The notes under the pieces were generated by a model. That model did no database searches, was not told the DNA's origin, and saw only the letters and a list, made by a program, of their open reading frames with translations. From Streptomyces coffeae (GTDB lineage: Bacteria > Actinomycetota > Actinomycetes > Streptomycetales > Streptomycetaceae), in assembly GCF_016741875.1 (NCBI RefSeq), contig NZ_JAERRF010000002.1, positions 62,001 to 126,000 of the forward strand: 64,000 bases of DNA. The letters run 5' to 3'. The position numbers and the translations under genes are program-made. Shown piece by piece: positions 52,228-60,985 of this stretch. Numbering within the stretch: the stretch's first letter is position 1; each line of letters starts with the position of its first letter.

Positions 52228-54342
52228 CTACCAGGTGAACGTGGTGGACGAGGGCGGGGAGGAGGTGAACAGCTCGTCCACGGCCCGCACATCGAGCCGG
52301 GACGCCCGCTCACCGTCGGCCCGCCGCAGCGCGGGGACGTAGAAGGCGGTGCCGCAGGTGCCGCCGAGGAAGCGGCGGCCACCGCCCGGCAGCACCTGGT
52401 GCAGTTCGTAGCGGCGTATCGCACCGGACGAGCGCCCCCAGGACAGCCGCAGCGCGGCCGTCCCGGTCGCGCCGCCGGGCCGGGACGCGGTCACCGTCAG
52501 CGCTCCGGGCGCGTCCGGTGCCTCGGGCGCGGCATCGTGTACGGCGAGCGCGCCCAGCCGCCAGCGCACGGTGCCACCGCCGCGCGCGGTCAGCCGCACC
52601 CCGAGGGCGCGCACCGACTCCGCCCGGAGCCCGCGCAGCCGCCGTCCGATCCGCAGGGTGGCGGTGGTCCAGCCACCGCCCGCGCGCAGTGTGCCCGCCG
52701 GGAGGTAGGCGAAGTCATACGCACCGCCCGGGGTGTCCGGCTCCCGTACGGCCACCGCCAGTTCCACCCGGACCGCCGCCGAACCGGCGTCGGCGCGATG
52801 GGCCAGCTCCACCACGGTGGCGGCCGACAGGGGCAGCCGCACCGAGTGCAGCTCAACCGTTGTGGGCGCGCCCAGCGCGCCGTCCACCAGCAGACTGCTG
52901 CCGCCGCGCCAGGCGTCGGCGAAGTCGAAGGTGACGGTGGGGCGGGCACCGGCCGTCCGCACCACCCAGCGGCGCCCCGGCAGCCGGTCCTGGAGTCCGA
53001 GATGGTTCCAGGCCGTGTCCGACACCGCTTCGCCCTCCTCGTACCAGCGCAGTCCGTGGCCGGTGTTGAAGGAGGTGGCGAAGGGCAGCGAGGTGACCGT
53101 GGCGCGGTCGGCTACGGAGACGGCGGGCGCCCGCCACCCTCCGGCGCCGCTGTCCGGCGCGGACGGATCGAGGGAGGCACCGGTCCAGAAGCGGTCGTCG
53201 CGGGTGTGGAAGGCCGCCGGTGTCCGCTGCCCCGATGGCAGGCTGGTCCAGGTCCACTCGGGACGGTAGAAGCCGTAAGCCGCCGTGTGCGCGGCCTCGG
53301 CGGGCACCACGGCGTCCCAGTTCACCGGGGTGTCATAGCCGCGGGACTCGACGTCGATCCCGGCCCACAGCTCGTAGCGGCCGCGTCCCAGATCCTGCGC
53401 CAGCCGCCCCGAGGAGACCAGCCCCGACCGGCTCCAGTCGAAGTTCAGGAACATGGTGCTTGAGGCGCGGAAGAAGGCGGAGTTGCGGTCGTTGAGCGCG
53501 TTCTGCCAGCGCACGGCTCCGCTGTCGACCATCGCGTCGTACCAGGTGATCCGCAATCCCTCGCCGTGGTCGCGCAGATGACGCAGGAAGTCCCGCATAT
53601 CGGTGGCCAGTCGGGTGTCTCCGCCGTCGGTCTCGGCGTTGATGAACCAGCCGTCGAAGCCGTACACCTTCGCCACCTGGATCAGCTTGTCCGCGATCGG
53701 GAACCCGCCGCCACTGCCGCGCTGGACCAGATCCCGCGTCCAGCGCAACTGCCCGCCGTACGCCACGGGTGGCAGGAAGACGGTGCCGAGCACGGGGACA
53801 CCGTTGCGGTGCGCGGCGTCCACGACGGGCGCGTTGGGCGCCAGGATCAGCCCCTCGCCGGAGGAACCGCCCCAGAACACCAGCTCGTCGAGATAGGCCC
53901 AGTGGGTCAGCGCATAGCAGTCGGCCGTCGCGGACCCCTGGGAGGGGTTGCCGGCGGTGGGCGCGAAGGCGGCCAGGGCGGACACCCGCGCCTGACCGGA
54001 CCGCGCGGTGGTGTTGGGTGCCACCGGCGCGAAGCGGGACGCGAGCGGGACGGTCGCGGTGTTGAAGGCGAGATCCGGATCGGACTCCGGGGTCCACGAC
54101 CTCAGGCTGCGCCACACGACACCGTCCCCCGGGCTGCCGGAGGGCAGGCTGTCGGGGAACCAGTACGAGGCGTACGGCCGCAGGTCGTCGGCGGCAGCGG
54201 CGGCCGGGCCTATCCGGCCCACGGCGGTCGCGGTGCCCATCGGCAGGGCGGCGGCCGCCGCAGTGGCCGCGCCCGCCGCCAGTACCCGGCGGCGGCCGGG
54301 ACGAGCGGTGTCCGTACCGGGCGTTGCGGATCTGTCGTACAC
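52228..54342 (-). CDS. Tat-exported GH85 endo-beta-N-acetylglucosaminidase
   Basis: A 704-residue protein with a Tat-like signal (RPGRRRVLAAGAA, arginines 17-19). The GH85 catalytic domain (about 52-400) contains the Asn-Glu pair in DGWFINAETDGG (Asn235, Glu237), followed by beta-rich accessory domains. Such enzymes cut the chitobiose core of N-glycans (the reaction of EndoA or EndoBB). GTG 54342 follows GAAGGAG at 6 nt. It is the only exported glycosidase of the operon, so it should release glycans outside the cell. Confidence 0.9.
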   Translation of the reverse strand: MYDRSATPGTDTARPGRRRVLAAGAATAAAAALPMGTATAVGRIGPAAAAADDLRPYASYWFPDSLPSGSPGDGVVWRSLRSWTPESDPDLAFNTATVPLASRFAPVAPNTTARSGQARVSALAAFAPTAGNPSQGSATADCYALTHWAYLDELVFWGGSSGEGLILAPNAPVVDAAHRNGVPVLGTVFLPPVAYGGQLRWTRDLVQRGSGGGFPIADKLIQVAKVYGFDGWFINAETDGGDTRLATDMRDFLRHLRDHGEGLRITWYDAMVDSGAVRWQNALNDRNSAFFRASSTMFLNFDWSRSGLVSSGRLAQDLGRGRYELWAGIDVESRGYDTPVNWDAVVPAEAAHTAAYGFYRPEWTWTSLPSGQRTPAAFHTRDDRFWTGASLDPSAPDSGAGGWRAPAVSVADRATVTSLPFATSFNTGHGLRWYEEGEAVSDTAWNHLGLQDRLPGRRWVVRTAGARPTVTFDFADAWRGGSSLLVDGALGAPTTVELHSVRLPLSAATVVELAHRADAGSAAVRVELAVAVREPDTPGGAYDFAYLPAGTLRAGGGWTTATLRIGRRLRGLRAESVRALGVRLTARGGGTVRWRLGALAVHDAAPEAPDAPGALTVTASRPGGATGTAALRLSWGRSSGAIRRYELHQVLPGGGRRFLGGTCGTAFYVPALRRADGERASRLDVRAVDELFTSSPPSSTTFTW

Positions 54343-54383
54343 GCTGGACTCCTTCGCTGGGAGGTCAGGTGAGGGTGGACGGC

Positions 54384-55613
54384 TCATCCGAGGGCGTCGA
54401 CGGTCAGCACCTCTGTGATGCCGCGAGCGGCCAAGTGCGCGGCGTCCGAGGCACGTTCGGCCAGCACCACAGCCGGTCGCATGCCTTGGGCGGCGGCGCG
54501 CATCCACGCCTCGAAGAACCGCCCACCCGGTGCGCACATCGAACGCCCCCGGGCGGACTCCTCACCGGCTTCTGCCACCAGCGCGGTGGTGCGCCGGGCG
54601 GGAAGCCGCTCCCGCCACTCCCGGGCCATCCGGGCGAGGGCCCGTCCGGCGGGTTTGACCCGGCGGTCGTTGGTGAGCAGCCCGAGCCCGTACTCCAGCT
54701 CGGGGAAGTCGGCGAGGCCGCGGTCCACATCGTGCGAACACCACCAGGTCACGCCCCACACATCCGGGCAGTCCAGCGCGTGGCCGACCGTGGTCCCGGT
54801 GAAGGCGGCGGCCCGCTCGGGCGGGATGTGCGGCGCGGGCGCGCCGACCTCCTGCAACCAGACCGGGCGATGCGGATCCGTCGCCCACGCCTTCGACAGC
54901 TCGATGAGGTAGGCGGCGTGCAGTCCGGTGGCGGAGCCGGTGGATCCGTGGCGCTGCGCCGTGCCGTTGAACACCCAGGAATGGACGGCGGTGGCGGCGC
55001 CGAGCCGGGCCGAGTGGGCGGGGGTGAACGGGTGGTCGTCGTGGTACCAGGCGGCGTCGTAGGAGGCGTGCAGATGCGTCCGTCCCGGCGCCCCCTGCTC
55101 ACACGCGTCGAGCATGGCACGCAGCCATGTCCCGGCCTGTGCGGAGCTGATGCGGTCGGGGTCGGGGTGGGGCGCGGCGGAGAACTGGTTGATCTCGTTG
55201 CCGACGGTCATGCCGAGGAACGCGGGACGGTCGGCGAGGGCGGCGGCCAGCGTGCGCAGATACTCCGCCTGGGCCTCCACCACATCGGGGTCGGTGAAGA
55301 GGTTGCGGCGGTGCCAGGTGGTGGTCCAGGACGGGATGAAGTCGAAGCTGGACAGATGGCCCTGCAAGCCGTCCACGTTCACCTCGAGACCGCGTTCGGC
55401 CGCCGCGTCGACGAGCTGGACCAGCTGCTCGACCGCGCGCGGGCGGATCAGGGAGCGGTTGGGGTGGAAGACCGGCCACAGCGGGAAGACCCGGATATGG
55501 TCCAGGCACAGGGCCGCGATGGAGTCCAGATCGGCGCGGACCTCGTCGAGGTCGAAGTCCAGCCAGTGGTGGAACCAGCCGCGGGTGGGGGTGTAGTTGA
55601 CGCCGAAGCGCAC
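54384..55613 (-). CDS. GH5-like (probably GH5_18) beta-mannosidase
   Basis: A 409-residue TIM-barrel glycosidase: MRFGVNYTPTRGWFHHWLDF at the start, acid/base glutamate in GMTVGNEINQF (Glu140), nucleophile in VWLQEVGAP (Glu255). No signal peptide. GH5_18 enzymes of bifidobacteria and streptomycetes cleave the Man-beta-1,4-GlcNAc core left after alpha-mannosidase action, and the GH38 and GH85 neighbours make that the likely reaction. The subfamily is inferred from context. GTG start at 55613, 15 bp after the permease stop. Confidence 0.8.
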   Translation of the reverse strand: MRFGVNYTPTRGWFHHWLDFDLDEVRADLDSIAALCLDHIRVFPLWPVFHPNRSLIRPRAVEQLVQLVDAAAERGLEVNVDGLQGHLSSFDFIPSWTTTWHRRNLFTDPDVVEAQAEYLRTLAAALADRPAFLGMTVGNEINQFSAAPHPDPDRISSAQAGTWLRAMLDACEQGAPGRTHLHASYDAAWYHDDHPFTPAHSARLGAATAVHSWVFNGTAQRHGSTGSATGLHAAYLIELSKAWATDPHRPVWLQEVGAPAPHIPPERAAAFTGTTVGHALDCPDVWGVTWWCSHDVDRGLADFPELEYGLGLLTNDRRVKPAGRALARMAREWRERLPARRTTALVAEAGEESARGRSMCAPGGRFFEAWMRAAAQGMRPAVVLAERASDAAHLAARGITEVLTVDALG

Positions 55614-55628
55614 GGAAGATCGATCCCT

Positions 55629-56459
55629 TCAGCCCTTGATGGCGCCCTCGCCGACGCCACGGAAGAAGTACCGCTGGAGACAGGCGAACATCACGATCAG
55701 CGGGGCGACCGCGATGATGGTGCCCGCCGCGACCAGCCGTGGATTGTTGGCGAAGGTGCCGTGCAGATAGTTGAGGCCGACAGTCAGAGTGAACTTGTCG
55801 GAGTCGGAGAGCACGATCAGCGGCCACAGGAAGTCGTCCCAGGCGCCCATGAAGGCGAAGATGGCGACCACGGCGAGGGTGCCCTTCACGGCGGGCAGCC
55901 CGATCCGTACGAACCGCTGCCACACATTGGCCCCGTCGATGACCGCGGCCTCCTCGATCTCGTACGGGAGTTGGGCGAACGCGTTCCGCATCAGGAGGAC
56001 ATTCAGCGCACTGACCGCTCCCGGCAGCACCACGGCGATGAGGGTGTTGTTCAGCTCCAGATCCCGCATGGTGGTGAACTGGGCGATGATGATGGACTCC
56101 AGCGGCACCAGCAGCGCCATCACAAACGCCAGCCCGGCCGCCTTCCGGCCCCGGAACCGCAGCCGCGCCAGCGCGTATCCCGCCATCGCCGCCCCCACGC
56201 AGTTGGTGAGCACATTGGCCACCGCCACCTTCAGCGAGTTCAGCGCGTAGTCCCACACCGGGACGATGTCCGCGACCCCCGAGTAGTTGTCGAGGGTGGG
56301 GTGTGCGGGCAGGAAGGCGGGCGGTGAGGTGTAGATGTCCTCGGTGGTGCTCTTGAGCGAGGTGGACAGCTGCCACAGGAAGGGGCCCACGGTCAGCGCC
56401 AGCACGGCGAGCAGCAGCAGATAGCGCAGCGCCTTCTCCCAGCCGGACATGCGCGTCAC
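55629..56459 (-). CDS. Carbohydrate ABC transporter permease, MalG type
   Basis: A 276-residue membrane protein with about six segments and the EAA loop (EIEEAAVIDGANVWQRFVRI) that contacts the ATPase. The GTG at 56459 overlaps the stop of the first permease gene (GTGA) and has GGAGG upstream; ATG 56450 is an alternative. No ATPase gene is in the locus, so the shared MsiK ATPase of Streptomyces probably energises it. Confidence 0.88.
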   Translation of the reverse strand: MTRMSGWEKALRYLLLLAVLALTVGPFLWQLSTSLKSTTEDIYTSPPAFLPAHPTLDNYSGVADIVPVWDYALNSLKVAVANVLTNCVGAAMAGYALARLRFRGRKAAGLAFVMALLVPLESIIIAQFTTMRDLELNNTLIAVVLPGAVSALNVLLMRNAFAQLPYEIEEAAVIDGANVWQRFVRIGLPAVKGTLAVVAIFAFMGAWDDFLWPLIVLSDSDKFTLTVGLNYLHGTFANNPRLVAAGTIIAVAPLIVMFACLQRYFFRGVGEGAIKG

Positions 56460-57355
56460 CCGAGCTCCTCCCGCCGGTCGGCGCGCAGCACCAGCAGCAT
56501 CAGCACGAGGGTGATGGCGAAGACGACGAGCGAGAGCGCGGAGGCGTAGCCCACCCGCCCGTTCAGCCCGGTGCCCACCCGCTGCACCAGCATCACCAGC
56601 GTGGTGTCCTGTCCGGCCGGGCCGCCGGTGGGCCCGGCCAGCAGATAGACCTCGGAGAACACCTTGAACGCGGCCACCGAGGAGAGGGCGCCGACCAGCA
56701 CCATGGTGGAGCGGACCGCCGGGACGGTGACGCTGAGGAAGCGGCGGACCGCACCCGCGCCGTCCACGGCGGCGGCCTCGTGGAGTTCGGGCTCCACGTT
56801 CGCCAGTGCGGCAAGGTAAATGATCATGTAGTAGCCGAGTCCCTTCCACACCGTCAGCGCCATGGCGCTGAACAGCAGCAGCCACTGGTCGCCGAGGAAT
56901 CCCACCGGACTGGCACCGAGGAAGGTGAGGATGCCGTTGATCAGGCCGCGGTCGTCCAGCATCCACCCCCAGATCAGGGAGACCACGACCACCGAGGCCA
57001 CCACCGGGGTGTAGAAGGCGGCCCGGAAGAAGGTGACACCGGGGATCTGCTTACGGACGAGCAGGGCGAGCAGCAGCGGCAGCACCACGGTGCACGGCAC
57101 CACCATCACCACGTACAGCAGGCTGTTGCGCAGCCCCACCGTGAACTGCTCGTCGTCCAGCATGGTCCGGAAGTTCTCCAGCCCCACCCAGGAGCCGCCG
57201 GTCAACGTTCGGGTGTCGGTGAACGCCTGGTAGACGGTGGTCAGAAACGGATAGAGGGTGAACGCGGAGACCACTCCGAGCCCGGGGAGCAGAAAGAGCC
57301 AGGGGCTCGCGGCCCGGTGTGTCCGTGACGAGGGAGCGGCGGGGCGGCGGCTCAT
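56456..57355 (-). CDS. Carbohydrate ABC transporter permease, MalF type
   Basis: A 299-residue membrane protein with about six segments (first: WLFLLPGLGVVSAFTLYPFL) and the EAA loop ELHEAAAVDGAGAVRRFLSV. ATG 57355 lies 8 bp after the binding-protein gene. With the MalG-type partner it should form the channel for N-glycan-derived oligosaccharides. Confidence 0.88.
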   Translation of the reverse strand: MSRRPAAPSSRTHRAASPWLFLLPGLGVVSAFTLYPFLTTVYQAFTDTRTLTGGSWVGLENFRTMLDDEQFTVGLRNSLLYVVMVVPCTVVLPLLLALLVRKQIPGVTFFRAAFYTPVVASVVVVSLIWGWMLDDRGLINGILTFLGASPVGFLGDQWLLLFSAMALTVWKGLGYYMIIYLAALANVEPELHEAAAVDGAGAVRRFLSVTVPAVRSTMVLVGALSSVAAFKVFSEVYLLAGPTGGPAGQDTTLVMLVQRVGTGLNGRVGYASALSLVVFAITLVLMLLVLRADRREELG

Positions 57356-57363
57356 CGGTGCCC

Positions 57364-58659
57364 CTATCCCTGCTGGAGCAGTTGGTTGCTCTGCGCCACG
57401 GCGTCGTCCAGCGCCTTCTTGGGCGACTTCTTGCCCTGGAGAGCCTTGGCCACCTCGTTCTGGAGCACGGTCTTCATCTCGTCGCTCATCACCACGGGGG
57501 TGTAGTTCACCGCGCCCTTGAGCAGCTTCGCGGAGGCGACCCGCACCCGGCCCTCGTCGGTGCCGTCGTCCTTCGTCCAATAGGGCTTGTCCAGCGACCC
57601 CTTGGTGCTGGGGAAGATGGCCACCTTGTGGGCGAAGGACTCCTGGTTCTTCCGGTTGGTGATGAAGTGCGCGAACGCGATGGCCGCGGCCTTGTGCTCG
57701 CTGTTCTCCTTCACCGCCAGACCCATCACATACATGTTCGGCTTGCCGGTGTTGTTGGGCGCCTCTGTGATGCCGAGGTTCTTGTAGAGGCTGGGCGCGT
57801 CCCGTTTGAAGGTCTCCAGGTCGTGGGCGCTGCCCGGGTTCATCGCGACCTTCTGCTCCAGGAACTTCTGCCCCGCCTTCTCGGGGGTGTTGGTGAGCGC
57901 CTGCCCGTCCAGACCGCCCTTGTCGTAGAGCTTCTTGTACCGGGTCAGCAGCTCCACACCCTGGGACTCGTTGTAGGTGAACGCGGTGGCGTCGTCGTTC
58001 ATCAGCGTCACGCCGTAGCGGCCGAAGTCCTCGATGGACGGGGTGCCCGCGAGGGTGGCCACCGTGCCGCCGGACGTCGAGGCCATGGTGTCGGCGGCGG
58101 AGAACAACGCGTCGTAGGTGTGCGGCGGCTTGGCCGGATCGAGCCCCGCCTTACGGAAGAGTGCCTTGTTGTAGAACATCGGGCCGGTGTTGAGGTACCA
58201 GGGGAAGGCGTAGGTCCCGTCAAGGCCGGGGAGGGCATTGCCCTTCCATGCCTCGGGGGTGTACTCGGAGCGGAAGCGGGAGCTGGCCTTCTCCTGGTCC
58301 AGATTCATGAGCACCCCGGCCTTGGCCAGCGGATGGGCGAGGTCCGGGGACACATTGACCACATCGGGGAGATTGCCGGATCCGGCGTCCGCACTGAGCT
58401 TTTCCGCGTAGTTCTCGGCGGGCTGATCCAGCCATGTGACCTTGACGTCCGGGTACTTCTCCTCGAAAGCGTCGACCAGACCGTTGAAGTAGTCCTTGAA
58501 GTTGGCCCGGAGATTCCAGGTCTGGAAGCGGATCTCACCCTCGATCGCGCCGTCCGGGCGTGAACCGCCCCCACCATCGTCCCCATTGCAGCTGGTCAGA
58601 GCCATGGAGGAGAGCAGAAGGGGGAGGATGGCGGCGGTCGCTCTACGGGATATGGGCAT
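57364..58659 (-). CDS. Oligosaccharide-binding lipoprotein of the ABC transporter
   Basis: A 431-residue family 1 extracellular solute-binding protein. The lipoprotein signal is MPISRRATAAILPLLLSSMA followed by the lipobox LTSC (Cys24). The mature part has the usual FQTWNLRANFKDYFNGLVDA, LDQPAENYAEKLSADAGSG and PWYLNTGPMFYNKALFRKAG segments. ATG 58659 follows GAAGGAG. It is first gene of the operon, divergent from the lacI-type regulator; the ligand is presumably the glycan released by the GH85 enzyme. Confidence 0.9.
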   Translation of the reverse strand: MPISRRATAAILPLLLSSMALTSCNGDDGGGGSRPDGAIEGEIRFQTWNLRANFKDYFNGLVDAFEEKYPDVKVTWLDQPAENYAEKLSADAGSGNLPDVVNVSPDLAHPLAKAGVLMNLDQEKASSRFRSEYTPEAWKGNALPGLDGTYAFPWYLNTGPMFYNKALFRKAGLDPAKPPHTYDALFSAADTMASTSGGTVATLAGTPSIEDFGRYGVTLMNDDATAFTYNESQGVELLTRYKKLYDKGGLDGQALTNTPEKAGQKFLEQKVAMNPGSAHDLETFKRDAPSLYKNLGITEAPNNTGKPNMYVMGLAVKENSEHKAAAIAFAHFITNRKNQESFAHKVAIFPSTKGSLDKPYWTKDDGTDEGRVRVASAKLLKGAVNYTPVVMSDEMKTVLQNEVAKALQGKKSPKKALDDAVAQSNQLLQQG

Positions 58660-58764
58660 GGCCGACGAGCTCCTTCGATGAGCCGGCGCTAGGCCGGTGG
58701 GAGCGGGAGGGGCGGACCAAAAACTGCACCCGGAGCGGGAGTTGCGTCAAGACTTCCGTCGCGA

Positions 58765-58805
58765 ACTAATGCGCTTTAGTCTGAATCCAGCTCAAGCGCT
58801 TTAGT
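58765..58805. promoter_or_regulatory. Double LacI-type operator
   Basis: ACTAATGCGCTTTAGT (58765-58780) is a palindrome with one mismatch pair. The same ten bases GCGCTTTAGT recur at 58796-58805, there overlapping the palindrome AAGCGCTT. The CG-centred dyads lie in the gap between the binding-protein gene and the LacI gene. Confidence 0.75.
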
Positions 58806-58848
58806 GATCTCCCAGGACAACACCGTCCGGGGAGTGGGAGGAAAGCCC

Positions 58849-59904
58849 ATGCGCCGGACACCGGCCCGACGCCCCACCATGAAGGACATAGCCCGCCGCG
58901 CCGGGGTCTCCGAGAGCGCGGTCTCCTTCGCACTCAACGACCGTCCCGGTGTCTCGGCCGCCACCCGCGACCGCGTACGCCGCGTCGCCGAACAGCTCGG
59001 CTGGCAGCCCAGCACGGCCGCCCGCGCCCTGTCCGGCGAGGGCTCGGCCACCGTCGGCCTGGTGCTTGCCCGGCCCGCCAGCACCCTCGGCGTCGAATCC
59101 TTCTTCCTGCAAGTGGTCTCAGGGGTGCAGGAAGCGCTCTCCCCGCGCCGCCTCGGTCTGCTGTTCCAGGTGGTGGAGGACCTGGACGCGGAATGCGCCA
59201 CCTACCGTCGCTGGTGGGCCGAGCACCGGGTGGACGGGGTGCTCGTGGTCGACCCGTGCCGCGACGACCCCCGGCCGGAACTGCTCGACGAACTGGGTCT
59301 GCCCGCCGTGGTGATCGGCTCCATGACCGACGACCCGGCCGCCGAACCCACCGCCCACCCGGGCATCTCCAACCTCTGGGCGGACGACGCCGCCGCGATG
59401 GCCTCGATCGTCGGCCATCTCCATGACCTCGGCCACCGCCGGATCGTGCATATCGCCGGACTGCCCGAGCTGGCCCACACCCGGCGCCGGATGCGCTCGC
59501 TGCGCGCGGAGGCCGAGCGCCGCGGGCTCACCGAGGTGGACTCGGTGACCACCGACTACTCCGATGCCCAGGGGGCCGAGGCCACCCGCCGGGTGCTCGC
59601 CCGGGACCGGCCGCCCACGGCCCTGGTCTACGACAATGATGTGATGGCGGTCGCCGGACTCGCCGCCGCTGCCGAGCGCGGTCTGTCCGTCCCGGCCGAT
59701 CTGTCCATCGTGGCCTGGGACGACTCCGTACTGTGCCGCAGCACCCACCCCTCCCTGACCGCCCTGGTGCGTGACACCGCGGCGTTCGGGCGGCATGCCG
59801 CGGAGCGGCTGATCGCGCTGCTCGACGGTGAGCAGGCGGTCCGGGTCCAGGACGACGTCCCGAGGCTGGCCCCCCGCGGCAGCACCGCCGCCCCGCCCGG
59901 CTAG
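58849..59904 (+). CDS. LacI-family repressor of the N-glycan locus
   Basis: A 351-residue LacI protein with an N-terminal HTH and hinge (TMKDIARRAGVSESAVSFAL, about 10-60) and a periplasmic-binding-protein-like sensor domain (ALVYDNDVMAVAGLAAAAER, LSIVAWDDSVLCRSTHPSLT). ATG 58849 follows GGAGG. It is divergent from the transporter/glycosidase operon, and operators lie between them; the inducer is probably an internalised mannosyl oligosaccharide. The stop TAG (59902-59904) is 8 bp before an insertion sequence. Confidence 0.9.
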   Translation: MRRTPARRPTMKDIARRAGVSESAVSFALNDRPGVSAATRDRVRRVAEQLGWQPSTAARALSGEGSATVGLVLARPASTLGVESFFLQVVSGVQEALSPRRLGLLFQVVEDLDAECATYRRWWAEHRVDGVLVVDPCRDDPRPELLDELGLPAVVIGSMTDDPAAEPTAHPGISNLWADDAAAMASIVGHLHDLGHRRIVHIAGLPELAHTRRRMRSLRAEAERRGLTEVDSVTTDYSDAQGAEATRRVLARDRPPTALVYDNDVMAVAGLAAAAERGLSVPADLSIVAWDDSVLCRSTHPSLTALVRDTAAFGRHAAERLIALLDGEQAVRVQDDVPRLAPRGSTAAPPG

Positions 59905-59906
59905 GG

Positions 59907-59912
59907 CCTAGG
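59907..59912. repeat. Target site duplication of the IS element, left copy
   Basis: CCTAGG at 59907-59912 is repeated at 60981-60986 on the other side of the element. The hexamer fits the NCTAGN target reported for IS481. The restored target would be the palindrome GGCCTAGGCC. Confidence 0.85.
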
Positions 59913-60980
59913 TGTGCTGTCCGGGGACGTTGGTGACAGGCGACTCGCCGTGAGTGGTGCTTGAACAGGGCGAGGGCCTTCTGGTTTCGGTGTGGATTGC
60001 GAGATCTACTGCCGACGCCAGGAGGCCCTCGTTGATCCACCGTAACGCCCCGCTGACCCCGACCGGCAGGCTGCGTCTGGCCCAGTGCGTCGTCGAGGAC
60101 GGATGGCCACTGCGGCGGGCAGCTGAACGGTTCCAGGTCAGCCACACCACCGCAGCCCGCTGGGCCCACCGCTACCGCCACCACGGAACAGCGGGCCTGC
60201 ACGACCGCTCCAGTCGTCCGCATCGCTCACCGCGCCGGACGCCGACCGCGCTGGAGGCACAGGTCCTGCGCAGGCGCCGTGAACACCGCATCGGCCCACT
60301 GCGACTGGCGGCCCGCACCGGCATCGCCGCCTCCACCGCCCACCGCATCCTCCAACGCCACCACATGCCCCCTCTGGCCGCCTGCGACCGGGCCACCGGC
60401 GAACCCGTCCGCCGCTACGAACACTCACGACCGGGCGAGCTGGTCCACATCGACGTAAAGAAACTCGGCCGCATTCCCGACGGCGGCGGCCACAAGAAAC
60501 TCGGCCGGGCAGCCGGCCGCAAGAACCGCACCGGCACCGGCTACGCCTACCTGCACACCGCCCTGGACGACCACACACGCCTGGCCTACACCGAGAACCT
60601 GCCCGACGAGACCGCCCCAACCTGCGCAGCCTTCCTCACCCGCGCCACCGCCTGGTTCGCCGCACGAGGCGTCACCGTTCAACGGGTGCTGACCGACAAC
60701 GCCTGGGCCTACAGCAAGAACACCTGGCGCCAGACCTGCCAGGACCTGGGGATCAGCCCGCGCTGGACCCGCCCCTGGCGGCCCCAGACCAACGGCAAGG
60801 TCGAACGCTTCCACCGCACTCTGCTCGACGAATGGGCCTACCAGCGGCCCTACACCTCAGAAAGCGAACGCCAGGCAGCGTTTCCCGGCTGGCTGGACTG
60901 GTACAACTACCACCGACCCCACACCGGAATCAGCGGCCAAACCCCAGCCAGCCGCGTCACCAACCTCTCCGGACAACACA
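59913..60980 (+). mobile_element. Complete IS481-family insertion sequence
   Basis: A 1068-bp element. The left end TGTGCTGTCCGGGGACGTTG (59913 on) and the reverse complement of the right end (TGTGTTGTCCGGAGAGGTTG) match at 22 of the first 25 positions. It is flanked by 6-bp direct repeats CCTAGG, and carries one transposase gene that seems intact. It sits between two convergent genes that were about 3 bp apart before insertion, without breaking either. The exact flanks suggest a fairly recent event. Confidence 0.9.
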
Positions 60981-60985
60981 CCTAG
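60032..60985 (+). CDS. IS481-family DDE transposase
   Basis: A 317-residue transposase with an N-terminal HTH (GWPLRRAAERFQVSHTTAAR) and a DDE catalytic core: first Asp in VHIDVKKLGRI, second in RVLTDNAWAYS, Glu in NGKVERFHRTLLDEW. TTG 60032 is the likely start because AGGAGG lies 6 nt upstream. The last codon (ACC) and the stop TAG (60983-60985) extend past the IS end into the CCTAGG target duplication, so the host target supplies the stop codon. Confidence 0.9.
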   Translation: MIHRNAPLTPTGRLRLAQCVVEDGWPLRRAAERFQVSHTTAARWAHRYRHHGTAGLHDRSSRPHRSPRRTPTALEAQVLRRRREHRIGPLRLAARTGIAASTAHRILQRHHMPPLAACDRATGEPVRRYEHSRPGELVHIDVKKLGRIPDGGGHKKLGRAAGRKNRTGTGYAYLHTALDDHTRLAYTENLPDETAPTCAAFLTRATAWFAARGVTVQRVLTDNAWAYSKNTWRQTCQDLGISPRWTRPWRPQTNGKVERFHRTLLDEWAYQRPYTSESERQAAFPGWLDWYNYHRPHTGISGQTPASRVTNLSGQHT

